Shown: positions 1-11,029 of the stretch, in pieces
How positions within the stretch are numbered: the first letter of the stretch is position 1
Layout of the letters: every line of letters starts with the position of its first letter
NCBI GenBank assembly: GCA_944588485.1
Contig: OX155894.1
Span: forward strand, 37,529,341 to 37,593,340
Length of the DNA stretch: 64,000 bases
From: Phosphuga atrata
Lineage: Eukaryota; Arthropoda; Insecta; Coleoptera; Silphidae
Reading direction: 5' to 3'
The notes under the pieces: model-generated
Told to the model about the DNA's origin: nothing
What the model saw: only the letters and a program-made list of their open reading frames with translations
Databases searched by the model: none
Position numbers and translations under genes: made by a program

Positions 1-221
1 CGACTACTTATAGCTGTCTGGCTTCGGGTCATGCGCGTTGCGTGCGGTGTTTCGGTTCAGTTGTTTGTTTGTTTTGTTGGCGTTTATGAGTCTCGGGTGT
101 CTGTGGGTCTCGGGATTGCATTTTGGGGGTGGATATGATCGGTCGCCATGCTGGGGGTAGTCTCAAGGAATCGCCTCTCGTGGTCATGCAGTAGTCCCGT
201 TTTTCTGTCTCTCTTTTCTAT
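1..221 (-). mobile_element. Penelope-like element 3' tail, fragment
   Basis: Read on the minus strand this is the 3' tail of the PLE family seen complete at 44750-45600: the end of the ORF, with the stretch encoding TRDDSLRLPPAWRP in other copies, followed by the start of the tail. Here the reading frame is shifted, so it is a pseudogene remnant. It is cut by the window edge. It is the mirror image of 5450-5660. Confidence 0.8.
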
Positions 222-840
<619 letters not shown>

Positions 841-852
841 ATATTTATATTA

Positions 853-1008
853 TAGTTAAATATATAGTATGCTGAATACGTTTTACTTCATAAACTGTAT
901 ATATAACTATACTGAATATATGGTATCGTGAAATTTTTTGAAAAAACATAAAAATTCAAACTCCAATATTCGGGTCGAAAATCGTTTAAATTTGTCGTCG
1001 GAAACTAC

Positions 1009-1012
<4 letters not shown>
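853..1012 (-). repeat. Module X, minus copy
   Basis: A roughly 150 bp non-coding unit bounded on both sides by (TA)n. Read on the minus strand it begins TTAGGTAGTTTCCGACGAC and ends near ACTATATATTTAACT. The same unit recurs at 3414-3558 and 4592-4757, with a fragment at 11608-11652. In this copy it lies just downstream of a minus-strand PLE 3' end. Confidence 0.8.

Positions 1013-1074
<62 letters not shown>
1013..1074. repeat. (TA)n microsatellite
   Basis: Pure TA tract between module X and the 3' end of the minus-strand PLE copy. Confidence 0.95.
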
Positions 1075-1080
<6 letters not shown>

Positions 1081-2077
1081 ATTTGAGGTTTTCGCGGATA
1101 GATACCTGTGTTGTATTGTTTTCTCGGGGATTCCGCGTTGATGCTGCGGGTTGGCTCTGAAAAGAACCGGATTCTCGACGTTTCGGCGAACTAACATTCG
1201 CCATTCTCAAGAGATATATGCGTCCGTGCGGGTCAACCGTTAGACGCATACTGAGAGCTCGTTCGTGCGATGCGACTACTTATAGCTGTCTGGCTATAAC
1301 TACTTATAGCTTCGGGTCATGCGCGTTGTGTGCGGTGCTTCGGTTCGGTTGTTTGTTTGTCTTTTTGGTCGTACATGAGTCTGGAGTGTCTGGGATTGCA
1401 TTTTGAGGGTGGATATGATCGGTCGCCATGCTGGGGGCAGTCTCAAGGAATCGTCTCTCGTGTTCATGCAGTAGTCTCGTTTTTCTATCTCTATGGCTTC
1501 TCTGTATACTCGTGACATTTCGTGGCTAATCTGTGCAACAGTCCTTATATTTCTAAAGTCCATGCAGTGACCGGTGTTTGTGTGTTGGACAAGTGCCGAT
1601 GAAACTTTGTCTCTATGTCTGGTTGAAACTACATGTTCTTGAATCCTAGCAGATATTTTTCTATTGGTACGTCCAATGTAGGTTTGTTCACATGTTCCGC
1701 AAGGTATTTCGTAAATTCCATGGGATTCTAACGGGATGGTGTCTTTAACGCTGCGTAGCATGGAGGATATTTTCTGGTTAGGTTTGAAAATGGTGTCGAT
1801 GTTGTGTCTTTTAAGTATTCTGGCGATTTTGTCAGTTAATCCATGAACATATGGTAGGTATGCTGTGCTAACGGGTTTCTGGCGCTCTTCAGTTCTTTGG
1901 CTACTGTTCTCTGTACGACGGAAAGCTCTGGATATTAAGCTGTTTGGATATCCATTTGAAGAAAGAGCTTCTCGTAAGTTCCTCAATTCTTTCGGTAAGT
2001 TAAGCTGGTCGGATAGTCTTTTGGATCGAGTGGTAAGAGTGTTGACTACAGATGCTAGTTGTTTGGGATGATGGTGC
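1075..2077 (-). pseudogene. Penelope-like element, 5'-truncated copy (GIY-YIG endonuclease)
   Basis: Minus-strand copy of the C-terminal part of a PLE polyprotein. It starts inside the region after the reverse transcriptase palm, at the residues HHHPKQLASVVNTLTT, and runs through the linker IFKPNQKISSMLRSVKDTIP into a GIY-YIG endonuclease with GIYEIPCGTCEQTYIGRT, then a basic C-terminus and a 3' tail. In PLEs this nuclease nicks the target for reverse transcription. One frame stays open from about 2077 to 1300, and the catalytic-core motif is intact. The reverse transcriptase itself is missing. The copy abuts a plus-strand copy head to head at about 2077 and ends 3' in (TA)n at 1074. The few residues encoded upstream of 2077 in this frame are antisense of the neighbouring copy and are not part of the element. 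Confidence 0.85.
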
Positions 2078-3302
2078 GAAAAGGCAATCTCATCAGCCAC
2101 ACTTAAACCTACACTCTGGTTAAGATATGTTGATGACACATTTGTAATCTGGCCCCACGGCCGACCAGAGCTGGACAAATTCCTTACCCATCTTAACTCC
2201 CAACACGACCAAATTAAATTCACAATGGAGATAGAAAAGCATCAACAACTACCTTTCTTGGATGTTTTGGTACAGAAGAAACCTGACGGCACATTGAGCC
2301 ACACTGTTTACCGGAAACCAACCCACACAGACAGATATCTGAACGCTTCTTCGCACCATCATCCCAAACAACTAGCATCTGTGGTCAACACTCTTACCAC
2401 CCGATCCAAAAGACTAGCCGACCAGCTTAACTTACCGAAAGAATTGAGGAACTTACGAGAAGCTCTTTCTTCAAATGGATATCCAAACAGCTTAATATCC
2501 AGAGCTTGCCGTCGTACAGAGAACAGTAGCCAAAGAACTGAAGAGCGCCAGAAACCCGTTAGCACAGCATACCTACCATATGTTCATGGATCAACTGACA
2601 AAATCGCCAGAATACTTAAAAGACACAACATCGACACCATTTTCAAACCTAACCAGAAAATATCCTCCATGCTACGCAGCGTTAAAGACACCATCCCGTT
2701 AGAATCCCATGGAATTTACGAAATACCTTGCGGAACATGTGAACAAACCTACATTGGGCGTACCAATAGAAAAATATCGGCTAGGATTCAAGAACATGTA
2801 GTTTCAACCAGACACAGAGAGAAAGTTTCATCGGCACTTGTCCAACACACAAACACCGGTCACTGGATGGACTTTAGAAATTCAAGGACTGTTGCACAGA
2901 TTAGCCACGAAATGTCACGAGTATACAGAGAAGCCATATAGATAGAAAAACGAGACTACTGCATGAACACGAGAGACGATTCCTTGAGACTGCCCCCAGC
3001 ATGGCGACCGATCATATCCACCCTCAAAATGCAATCCCAGACACCCCAGACTCATGTACGACCAACAAGACAAACAAACAACCGAACCGAAGCATCGCAC
3101 ACAACGCGCATGACCCGAAGCCAGACAGCTATAAGTAGTCGCATCGCACGAACGAGCTCTCAGTATGCGTCTAACGGTTGACCCGCACGGACGCATATAT
3201 CTCTTGAGAATGGCGAATGTTAGTTCGCCGAAACGTCGAGAATCCGGTTCTTTTCAGAGCCAACCCTCAGCATCAACGCGGAATCCCCGCGAAAACAATA
3301 CA

Positions 3303-3305
<3 letters not shown>
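2078..3305 (+). pseudogene. Penelope-like element, 5'-truncated copy (RT C-terminus + GIY-YIG)
   Basis: Plus-strand PLE copy starting within the reverse transcriptase. The catalytic segment RYVDDTFVIW is at about 2123-2152, followed by the PLE-typical QLPFLDVLVQKKPDGTLSHT stretch, the linker IFKPNQKISSMLRSVKDTIP and a GIY-YIG endonuclease with GIYEIPCGTCEQTYIGRT at about 2710-2765. An in-frame stop at 2939-2941 cuts the C-terminal end; the downstream residues remain recognisable in the same frame after it. The 3' tail contains the hairpin and GAAACGTCGAG motif and ends AATACAACACA against (TA)n at 3306. The N-terminal half of the reverse transcriptase is absent, so the copy is inactive. Of the plus-strand PLE copies here it retains the most reverse transcriptase sequence. 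Confidence 0.87.
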
Positions 3306-3371
<66 letters not shown>

Positions 3372-3412
3372 TGTATATATATATATATATATATATAAAT
3401 ATATATTTATAT
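3306..3412. repeat. (TA)n microsatellite
   Basis: TA tract with a short ACATATATG interruption, at the 3' end of the plus-strand PLE copy. Confidence 0.95.
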
Positions 3413-3413
3413 A

Positions 3414-3554
3414 TTAGGACGAAAAATTTAAACGATTTTCGCCTCGAGTTTGAATTTTCATGTTTTTTCAAAAAATTTCACGATTCCATATATTCAGTAT
3501 AGTTATGTATACAGTTTATGAAGTAAAACGTATTCAGCATACTATATATTTAAC

Positions 3555-3558
<4 letters not shown>
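3414..3558 (+). repeat. Module X, plus copy
   Basis: Second copy of the (TA)n-bounded module X. It begins TTAGGACGAAAAATTTAAACG and ends TATATATTTAACTCTA. It again lies immediately downstream of a PLE 3' end, here in the plus direction. Confidence 0.8.

Positions 3559-3593
<35 letters not shown>
3559..3593. repeat. (TA)n microsatellite
   Basis: Short TA tract between module X and the 3' end of the next minus-strand PLE copy. Confidence 0.9.
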
Positions 3594-3598
<5 letters not shown>

Positions 3599-4365
3599 TA
3601 TTTGAGGTTTTCGCGGATAGATACCTGTGTTGTATTGTTTTCTCGGGGATTCCGCGTTGATGCTGAGGGTTGGCTCTGAAAAGAACCGGATTCTCGACGT
3701 TTCGGCGAACTAACATTCGCCATTCTCAAGAGATATATGCGTCCGTGCGGGTCAACCGTTAGACGCATACTGATAGCTCGTTCGTGCGATGCTACTACTT
3801 ATAGCTGTCTGGCTTCGGGTCATGCGCTTTGTGTGCGGTCCTTCGGTTCGGTTGTTTGTTTGTCTTGTTGGTCGTACATGAGTCCGGGGTGTCTGGGATT
3901 GCATTTTGAGGGTGAATATGATCGGTCGCCATGCTGGGGGCAGTCTCAAGGAATTGTCTCTCGTGTTCATGCAGTAGTCTCGCTTTTCTATCTCTATGGC
4001 TTCTCTGTATACTCGTGACATTTCGTGGCTACCCTGTACAACAGTCCTTGAATTTCTAAAGTCCATCCAGTGAGCGGTGTTTGTGTGTTGGACAAGTGCC
4101 GATGAAACTTTGTCTCTGTGTCTGATTGAAACTACATTTTCTTGAATCCTAGCAGATATTTTTCTATTGGTACGTCCAATGTAGGTTCATTCACATGTTC
4201 CGCAAGGTATTTCGTAAATTCCATGGGATTCTAACGGGATGGTGTCTTTAACGCTGCGTAGCATGGTGGATATTTTCTGGTTAGGTTTGAAAATGGTGTC
4301 GATGTTGTGTCTTTTAAGTATTCTGGCGATTTTGTCAGTTGATCCATGAACATATGGTAGGTATG
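3594..4365 (-). pseudogene. Penelope-like element, 5'-truncated copy (minus)
   Basis: Minus-strand copy covering the GIY-YIG endonuclease region and 3' tail. Its 3' end is at the (TA)n near 3594 and shows the full-length tail ending CTCAAATACATC on the minus strand. The intact reading stretch corresponds to the C-terminal MDFRNSRTVVQGSHEMSR part; the upstream nuclease core is frameshifted or substituted. It meets a short plus-strand copy in a near-perfect palindrome centred on 4366-4374. Confidence 0.8.
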
Positions 4366-4510
4366 GTAGGTAAGCATACCTACCATATGTTCATGGATCA
4401 ACTGAAAAAATCGCCAGAATACTTAAAAGACACAACATCGACACCATTTTCAAACCTAACCAGAAAATATCCTCCATGCTACGCAGCGTTAAAGACACCA
4501 TCCCGATAGA
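4232..4510. repeat. PLE head-to-head palindrome
   Basis: Inverted repeat with arms of about 130 bp on either side of a 9 bp spacer at 4366-4374. Both arms are the same segment of the PLE linker, from just before the GIY-YIG core. Confidence 0.85.
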
Positions 4511-4515
4511 ATCCC
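4375..4515 (+). mobile_element. Penelope-like element fragment (plus)
   Basis: About 140 bp of PLE linker coding sequence (the IFKPNQKISSMLRSVKDTIP region), ending with a repeated ATCCCGATAGAA directly at (TA)n. It is the right arm of the palindrome. Confidence 0.8.
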
Positions 4516-4520
4516 GATAG

Positions 4521-4521
<1 letters not shown>

Positions 4522-4590
<69 letters not shown>
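4522..4590. repeat. (TA)n microsatellite
   Basis: Pure TA tract following the truncated PLE fragment. Confidence 0.95.
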
Positions 4591-4591
<1 letters not shown>

Positions 4592-4592
<1 letters not shown>

Positions 4593-4757
4593 TAGGTAGT
4601 TTCCGACGACAAATTTAAACGATTTTCGACTCCGAATATTAGAGTTTGAATTTTTATGTTTTTTCAAAAAATTTCACGATACCATATATTCAGTATAGTT
4701 ATGTATACAGTTTATGAAGTAAAATGAATTCAGCATACTATATATTTAACTCTAATA
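4592..4757 (+). repeat. Module X, third copy
   Basis: Begins TTAGGTAGTTTCCGACGAC and ends TATATATTTAACTCTA. It is the longest copy and matches 853-1012 in reverse complement over its full length. Confidence 0.8.
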
Positions 4758-4962
<205 letters not shown>

Positions 4963-5449
4963 ATATATTGTAAAAAGAATATACGATTTAATGTGTCAGT
5001 GCACAAACTGTAGGCCATACATAAAATAACGCAAGGATTAATATCTAAAAGACAAAGAGCACGATCTAATGATTTCTAACAATAGTACGGACAATCTTCA
5101 GTCACTTCTGGCACATGAGTTCAAGATACTCCATGTGAGCCTTTTCGCTGCGTCAAAGCAAGAGACTATGAAACGGTCAAGACTTGTAGTGTCAGGGGCT
5201 AAAGGCCTGCAGTCTTACAAAAAAACTAAAAAGCGACTAAAACTGGATGTTAACTTAACTATTGGTAGATTATCCCGGTATCCCGGTAATTGTGTGCCAA
5301 AACTTCTACGCTTGATGATTCGAAGATGTTTGTAGATATAGCGCTAGACAAACCAAACAAATGGTTTCGTGTCAGTAACATTTGCAAAATTCTGACACGA
5401 AACCGTTTTTTTTTGGTTTGTCTATATATGTTTGGTTTATCTCTTAAGA
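4963..5449 (+). repeat. Module Y, right copy
   Basis: Reverse complement of 222-735. It carries an 88-codon frame at 5069-5335 (MISNNSTDNLQSLLAHEFKI at the N-terminus), related to the 70-codon frame in the left copy, so part of it may once have been coding. I do not recognise the product. A long hairpin at 5347-5422 pairs GACAAACCAAACAAATGG with TTTTTTTGGTTTGTC. The module runs directly into a PLE 3' tail at about 5450. Confidence 0.7.
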
Positions 5450-5821
5450 TAGAGAAGAGAGACAGAAAAACGGGACTACTGCATGAACACGAGAGACGAT
5501 TCCTGGAGACTACCCCCAGCATGGCGACCGATTATATCCACCCTCAAAATGCAATCCCAGACACCCGAGACTCATAAACGCCAACAAGGCAAACAAACAA
5601 CTGAACCGAAGCACCGCACGCAACGCGCATGACCCGAAGCCAGACAGCTATAAGTAGTCGTATCCCACGAACGAGCTCTTAGTATGCGTCTAACGGTTAA
5701 CCCGCACGGACGCATATATCTCTTAAAAATGTCGAATGTTAGTTCGCCGAAACGTCGAGAATCCGGTTTTTTTCAGAAGCAACCCGTAACATCAACGCGC
5801 AATCCCCGAGAAAAGAAAACA

Positions 5822-5823
<2 letters not shown>
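5450..5823 (+). mobile_element. Penelope-like element 3' tail
   Basis: Same tail sequence as in the other PLE copies: the end of the ORF (frame-shifted), the TATAAGTAGTCG segment, the TGCGTCTAACGGTTaacCC hairpin region and TTCGCCGAAACGTCGAG at about 5743-5759. The tail then passes into a (CA)n tract instead of straight into (TA)n. Confidence 0.82.

Positions 5824-5912
<89 letters not shown>
5824..5912. repeat. (CA)n(TA)n compound microsatellite
   Basis: CA repeats (5824-5854) followed by TA repeats (5855-5912). It separates the PLE tail from the 3' end of the minus-strand LINE. Confidence 0.95.
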
Positions 5913-5917
<5 letters not shown>

Positions 5918-6039
5918 CAGTAAAAACCTTTATTACCCTAAGGTATAAAGGTACTTATTACAATATACTAATTTACCATAAGGTAGTTATTACAATTTAC
6001 CATAACAATAAATCAAATTTACACTATAAAATAAAATAA

Positions 6040-8575
6040 ATCAGCCCATTTCATGCATAAATAAATTTTGCCCATTCTTTCTTGTTTTTTGCCATCTTCA
6101 ACCCCTCATTTCAGGATATTCCTCGTTCCTTCAAAGAATCTGCCACTGCTTGGTTCCATGTTTTCCTTGGTCTTCCTCTTTGATTTTTCTGTGTAAAAAT
6201 TGATTTTCTGTGTAAATCTGATTTTTCTGTGGTTCTCCTTTCCCGATGGTCATTACTTTGGTTTTGGCGACGTTTATTTTCATATTTTTGTTTTCTAACG
6301 CTGTCTTCCAAATGTCTAGGTTCGTTTGTAAATCCTTTTCGTTCTTTGCATAAATAATTATATCGTCGGCAAAAGCACATTCCACTATTTCCACCCTCTG
6401 CATGTTTCTATATCCCACTTCTAATTTCTTTGATTTTCTCTTCGTTTCTTTTATTATGTCATCCAGGACTACATTGAATAGAGTCGGGCTCAGTACTCCC
6501 CCTTGTCTTAATCCCTCTTTGGTTACGAACTCCTCTGACTGTAAGTTTCCTTTTCTAACATAGTTTCTTGTGTTTTTATAAAGACTGAAAATAGCTTTTC
6601 CTAGCCTGTCACTGATTCCTCTTTGTCTAAGGCTGTTCCATACTTCCATTCTTGGGATGCTATCAAATGCTTTTTAAACGTCGACAAAGACTACATATAT
6701 GGTGCGGCTTACGTTCTTTTCTATTAGTTGCTTCATGGTAAATATATGATCTTGTACTCCTCTACCTTTTCTAAAACCGCTCTGGGCTTCTTCCATCTGG
6801 GCTTCAGTCACAGTTTTTAATCTTTTCTCCAGGATTCGCTCATATATCTTGACCATCGTACTCATCAATGTTATACCCCTATAATTATTGCAATCTTTGT
6901 TGTCTCCCTTTTTATGGAGTGGTAATAGTACTCCTATTTCCCAGTCTGCAGGTATCATTTCTTCTTCCCAGATTTTGTTAAAAAAAATTTCTAACACTTC
7001 TATTCCATTGTTACCCATGTTCTTTACCATCTCTGTTGTTATTCCATCATGTCCAGCATCCTTTCCCCGTTTTAACCTTTTTAAAACTTCAATTGCTTCT
7101 TCTGTCTTTATGTCTTCATCTATCATATTCTCCTTGTTTCCTATGTATTCATTTTTCCTTCGGTTTTATTTCCTGTATTATTTTGCTTTGTATTTAACAT
7201 ATCTTCAAAGTACTCCTTCCATCGTGCCATTATATTTTTCTCGTTTTCTATTAAGTTTCCCTCTTTAGATTTGATGGCTATGCTGTTATTCGGTTTTCCT
7301 TTTCGAAGTGTTTTTAAGACTCTGCAAAAGAACTTTTGATTTCCTTTGCTACCTTCTTCCATCTTGCGTCCGAATTCTTCCCAGGATTGTTGCTTCAATG
7401 TTTTCACTAATTCTTTGACTTTCATTCTCTGCTCTTTATAATTATTATAGTTATCTGTAGTTCTGTTCGTAAGGTACTTTTTCCATTGTTGTTTTTTCAT
7501 TTTTACTTCCATTTTTACTTCGTCGATCCACCATCTAGTTTGTTTTTTGTTTTTGTTGATTTTAATATATCCACATGTCTCTCTCGCTGTTTTCGTTATT
7601 ATTTCCTTGATATTTCTCCATGCATCTTCTACTGACATGCTGCCTCGTACTTTCTTTGATTTTAATAATCTCCGTTTCTATTTTCTTTTTATATAATTTA
7701 GCCCTCTCTTCTTCCCTTAATTTGTATGTTTTAATTACTTGCTTATTTTCACACTTTTTGTTTATATTTGCACTGGTATTTTCTTGCTGTTTTGTGTTGC
7801 CTATTTTTAATTTTGTCAAAACTAGATAGTGGTCCGAATATATTTCAGGTCCTCGTCTTACTCTTGTGTCCTTTACTTCTTTTCTAAATTCTCTGTTAGT
7901 TATTATATAGTCGATTATTGATCTTTCTCCCCTACTTAAACATTCTCTCGTATATTTATGTACCTCTTTATGTTTGAAGAAAGTATTTGTAATTATAAGA
8001 TTATTTAGATTACACAACTCTATCAATCTCCTTCCATTATTGTTTCTAGTGATTTCTCCATGTATACCTATTGTCTCTCCAGATTCATAGTCTTTTTTTC
8101 CCTACTCGCCCATTTATATCACCTGTTATCAACATCCTTCCCCTACTTACTTCTATTACTTCCGTCAGTTGATTCCAAAATTCATCTTTTATTCTAACCC
8201 TTTCGTCTTCACTTGGACCATATACTACTATAACTGTTAATAACGTATTTTTATCAATTTCTAATTCCATCTTCAAGATTCTCTCCGTTATTGCAGTCCA
8301 CTTTCGTATATATTTCACGTATTCTCTCTTTATGTAGCATGCTACCCCTTCCCTTGCCCTGTTCTGTTCGTTTACTCCGCTATATATTAGTACATGCTCT
8401 CCAGTCAGCGTTTGTTCTCCTTTTCCTTTTTTTTTTCGTTTCTGTAATACCCGCAATCCATCTTTTCTAATTCGTTTATTAGTTCCTCATCTTTTCTCGA
8501 TAAGCTTCTGACGTTCCATGTTCCTATTTTCCATGTCCTTCCTTTCAGTGTGTTTTTACGTATCTGTTTTTTCAT
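6040..8575 (-). pseudogene. LINE ORF2: AP endonuclease + reverse transcriptase, broken
   Basis: ORF2 probably starts at the minus-strand ATG at 8573-8575. The endonuclease opens with GTWNVRSLSRKDEELINELE, then MLITGDINGRVG near 8100 and the SDHYLV motif near 7840. The reverse transcriptase shows NNYRGITLMSTMVKIYERIL (6830-6890), QSGFRKGRG (about 6770), LRQGGVLSPTLFN and the catalytic FADDIIIY near 6360. The C-terminus carries GRPRKTWNQAVADSLKERGI at about 6115-6175. It is broken by several frameshifts (around 8460, 8085, 7600 and 7140) and by a stop just before KAFDSI near 6675. The coding sequence after KTKVMTIGKG jumps directly to the C-terminal GRPRKTW region, so a block of the usual thumb and linker sequence has been deleted. 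The encoded protein would nick the target and prime reverse transcription; this copy cannot. Confidence 0.85.
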
Positions 8576-8653
8576 CTGTTATCCATGTTCCTATTTTTCT
8601 TGTCCTGTTTCCTTGCTTTGTCGTTATTGTTTTTCTTTGTCTGCTTGTTTGTT

Positions 8654-9262
8654 CTATTGTTTTTTTGGAGTGCTCATCTCTTTAAGTTCTTGGGTTTCTT
8701 CGTTCCAGATGAGTTTTTTCTGGTTTACTATTAATTTCTCCTTGTATATTTTTACATTATTCCCTTTTGCCTTTTCTTCTTTCGCCTTGTTTCTTATTAT
8801 TGCCTGAATCTCACTTTCTTCCTTCGTGTAGTCGCAGTCTATATATATTTCTTTTCCTCTTAGTTTATTCTTATTTCGTAGGATATTCATTTTGTCTTCC
8901 CACTCTCTGACTTCTGCCACCGTTATTGTGCTATTTTTTTTTGTGATGATGTTGTGTGCGTCTTTCAGTTTTATATCTATTTGTAGCTCTTCTTTTAGTA
9001 ATCTCTCTATTTCTTCTTTGGGCTTTCCGTTTCCCTCCTCCATTCCTTTTATTACTATGTTGTATTTCTTGCTTTTCTTGTCTTGGTTGTCCAGTCGGGT
9101 TTTTAGTTGTTTTACAGTTTTATTTATCTCTTCTCTCTCTTTTTGCCACTCTTCTTCTTTCTTTTTCATTTCTTCTTTCATTTTTGTGATTATCTCGTTA
9201 TTTACCATAATATCTTCTATTTGTGCTTTGTGTGGCCTTAGTTGTATATTTCTAGCGATCAT
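8654..9262 (-). CDS. LINE ORF1: coiled-coil RNA-binding protein
   Basis: An open frame of 202 codons on the minus strand, ending about 80 bp upstream of the probable ORF2 start. Residues about 20-65 form a charged coiled coil (KMKEEMKKKEEEWQKEREEI). Residues about 66-190 have the look of an L1 ORF1-type nucleic-acid-binding domain, with YNIVIKGMEEGNGKPKEEIE followed by a basic region. In L1-type elements this protein trimerises and coats the element RNA. It is the only full open frame of this element; the start used is the first ATG of the frame. Being intact does not show activity, because ORF2 is dead. The alternative of an unrelated coiled-coil protein is unlikely given its place just upstream of ORF2. 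Confidence 0.72.
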   Translation of the reverse strand: MIARNIQLRPHKAQIEDIMVNNEIITKMKEEMKKKEEEWQKEREEINKTVKQLKTRLDNQDKKSKKYNIVIKGMEEGNGKPKEEIERLLKEELQIDIKLKDAHNIITKKNSTITVAEVREWEDKMNILRNKNKLRGKEIYIDCDYTKEESEIQAIIRNKAKEEKAKGNNVKIYKEKLIVNQKKLIWNEETQELKEMSTPKKQ

Positions 9263-9548
9263 CCGTGCTTAATTGGTTGCCTATGTTAGTTGTTGTTGTT
9301 CTTATCTGTCCCGTATCAGATACCCGACCTGAATTGACTTCTCGGAGGTTAGGTTTCTGATTTTTCTTTGATTTTCCGCTATAGTTTGTTATCTCTTAAG
9401 TCCTACCTTTCTGTGGTGTTCTCTTTTGCTTTCTGTGTTTGTTCCTCGCTCGCCACCGTTCACTAGTGAATTTGATTGCGGAGCTCTCAAAACACGTCCT
9501 TGCGTCGCAGAATCACGCACTCGAATATACATATATACACGAATATAC

Positions 9549-9569
9549 GTATATATATATATATATTAG
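9549..9569. repeat. Short (TA)n
   Basis: TA tract of about 20 bp at the 5' side of the minus-strand LINE. Confidence 0.9.
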
Positions 9570-11029
9570 TTAAAGAGTAAAAGTTTGTTATTTTTACTGC
9601 ACAAAAGGCGGATTCCCTCCATGAGGCAGGTTCTCTCTTATGGATCATCCAGTACGTCCTACCTCTTTCTGAACACCTGCATCTTGCGATGAGTATTTGG
9701 GGAACGTTGGATTTTCGGATGTACTCTGATACCCTTCTAAATACATGTATTTTTTAAGCTCCCCTCTTTTATACCCTTTAAACCTCTATGCATCTCTTTC
9801 TATAACATCTTTTCTCCCACAATCAATTCAAAATTACTCCCTCGCTTGATCGTACTCTCAACTTCCACAACCGACCATTGTTTTCCTAGCCTTATTTATC
9901 CATTCCTTCATACCCTTCTAGCTTTAAACGCTTCCTTCTCGCTTTAAAGGGATCTTTTCATCTCCCATTCTTTCTACCTTTCATTCATACCTCGCAAACC
10001 GCACTGAGGCCTGGCTGGCAATTATAAAGGCATTTGTTTCTTGCAGCACTGCGTACCATGTTATAGTTTTTTCCAGTTGCCTCGCCATTTTCAACATTAG
10101 TACTCGCTTTCTCTCTATCTTTTCTTTCTCTTGCACTCGCCACATTTCTAAAACATACATTAATCATCTGGATTGCATGTCGATTGTCAATGTCAATTAG
10201 CATGCATTCGATCTTCGAATTGTTCATTCTTGCTTTTTCAAACGTTGGATAGGCAGAAGCTTTCTATTCAATGCCTTTTATTGGAATATTAGTTTGATAA
10301 TATGTTTTTCTTTGTGGAACAGTTGTAACTCAACAAAAATACCTTGGATTGTTAGCTAACCCTATCTAGAATTTGGTATATGATTACGATTATTTTGGTA
10401 TATTCTGGGATATGATTACATATATAATTAATTTATTTATCATGTACCAAAATATTGGAGAAAATGTCCATATCCCACTTAAAAATCGCCTTTGTAGTGT
10501 TGGAAGTAATAATAGATATTTTGTTTTACATTTTTAGTTTTCTCAAAAATGCAAAAATATCTCGAAAACTATGTGAGATTATATAAAATAAAGATAAAGC
10601 TTTTTAACTAGTAAGTCTTATATGGTGATTTTTATATGTAAAGTTGGCTTTGGCTATAAATATAAAAAATAAAAACAAACAATGTTTTAGTTTAATATTT
10701 TTCTTGATTTATGGCTTCGAAAATAACTCTAAAACTAAAGTTAATTTTGAAGATTGTTTCAAATAAATCTTATCACTCACCTCTCACATTTCTTAAAAAA
10801 TGGCAACAATAACACAACAGTAACACACCATAATACGTACGTATTATCTTATATACGTTGATACGTATATGTTTATTGCTGGTTGCGAGAAATCTCAAAG
10901 TTATTGATTATCTATCGGGGGTAGAAATATTATTTCTAATAACTGTATATTTTTTTATCAAAGAGAAATTCATTTCTAATGATAAAAATATAAGTAGGTA
11001 ACATAGAGGTAGTTCAAATTATCGCCAGG
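9570..11029. other. Spacer without a recognised gene
   Basis: 9570-10250 is moderately C/T-rich on the plus strand and carries an 80-codon minus-strand frame (9985-10227) that I do not recognise. It could be an old LINE 5' region, but no motif supports that. 10250-11029 is A+T-rich with no feature I can name. Confidence 0.5.

Larger units (their letters stand above)
5913..9547 (-). mobile_element. Non-LTR retrotransposon (LINE), minus strand, decayed
   Basis: A LINE with the order 5' UTR, ORF1, ORF2, 3' UTR read on the minus strand. ORF1 lies at 8654-9262 and ORF2 at about 8575-6040. The 3' UTR ends AATAAAGGTTTTTACTG just before (TA)n at 5912, and the 5' side reaches a short (TA)n at 9549-9567. 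The element is therefore bracketed by TA tracts. No poly(A) tail is seen. Clade is uncertain: an L1-like ORF1 is paired with an ORF2 resembling RTE or CFDP2-type proteins. Confidence 0.75.

Noticed and set aside
1865..2071. Plus-strand frame antisense to the PLE copy (and its mirror at 2359-2565 minus)
   Set aside because: Shadow frame of the PLE coding sequence; it appears wherever the PLE linker is present and has no motif of its own.
8550..9272. Hydrophobic, Ser/Phe-rich plus-strand frames that look like membrane proteins
   Set aside because: They are antisense of the Lys/Glu-rich LINE ORF1 and ORF2 sequence, which forces Phe/Ser/Leu codons on the other strand.
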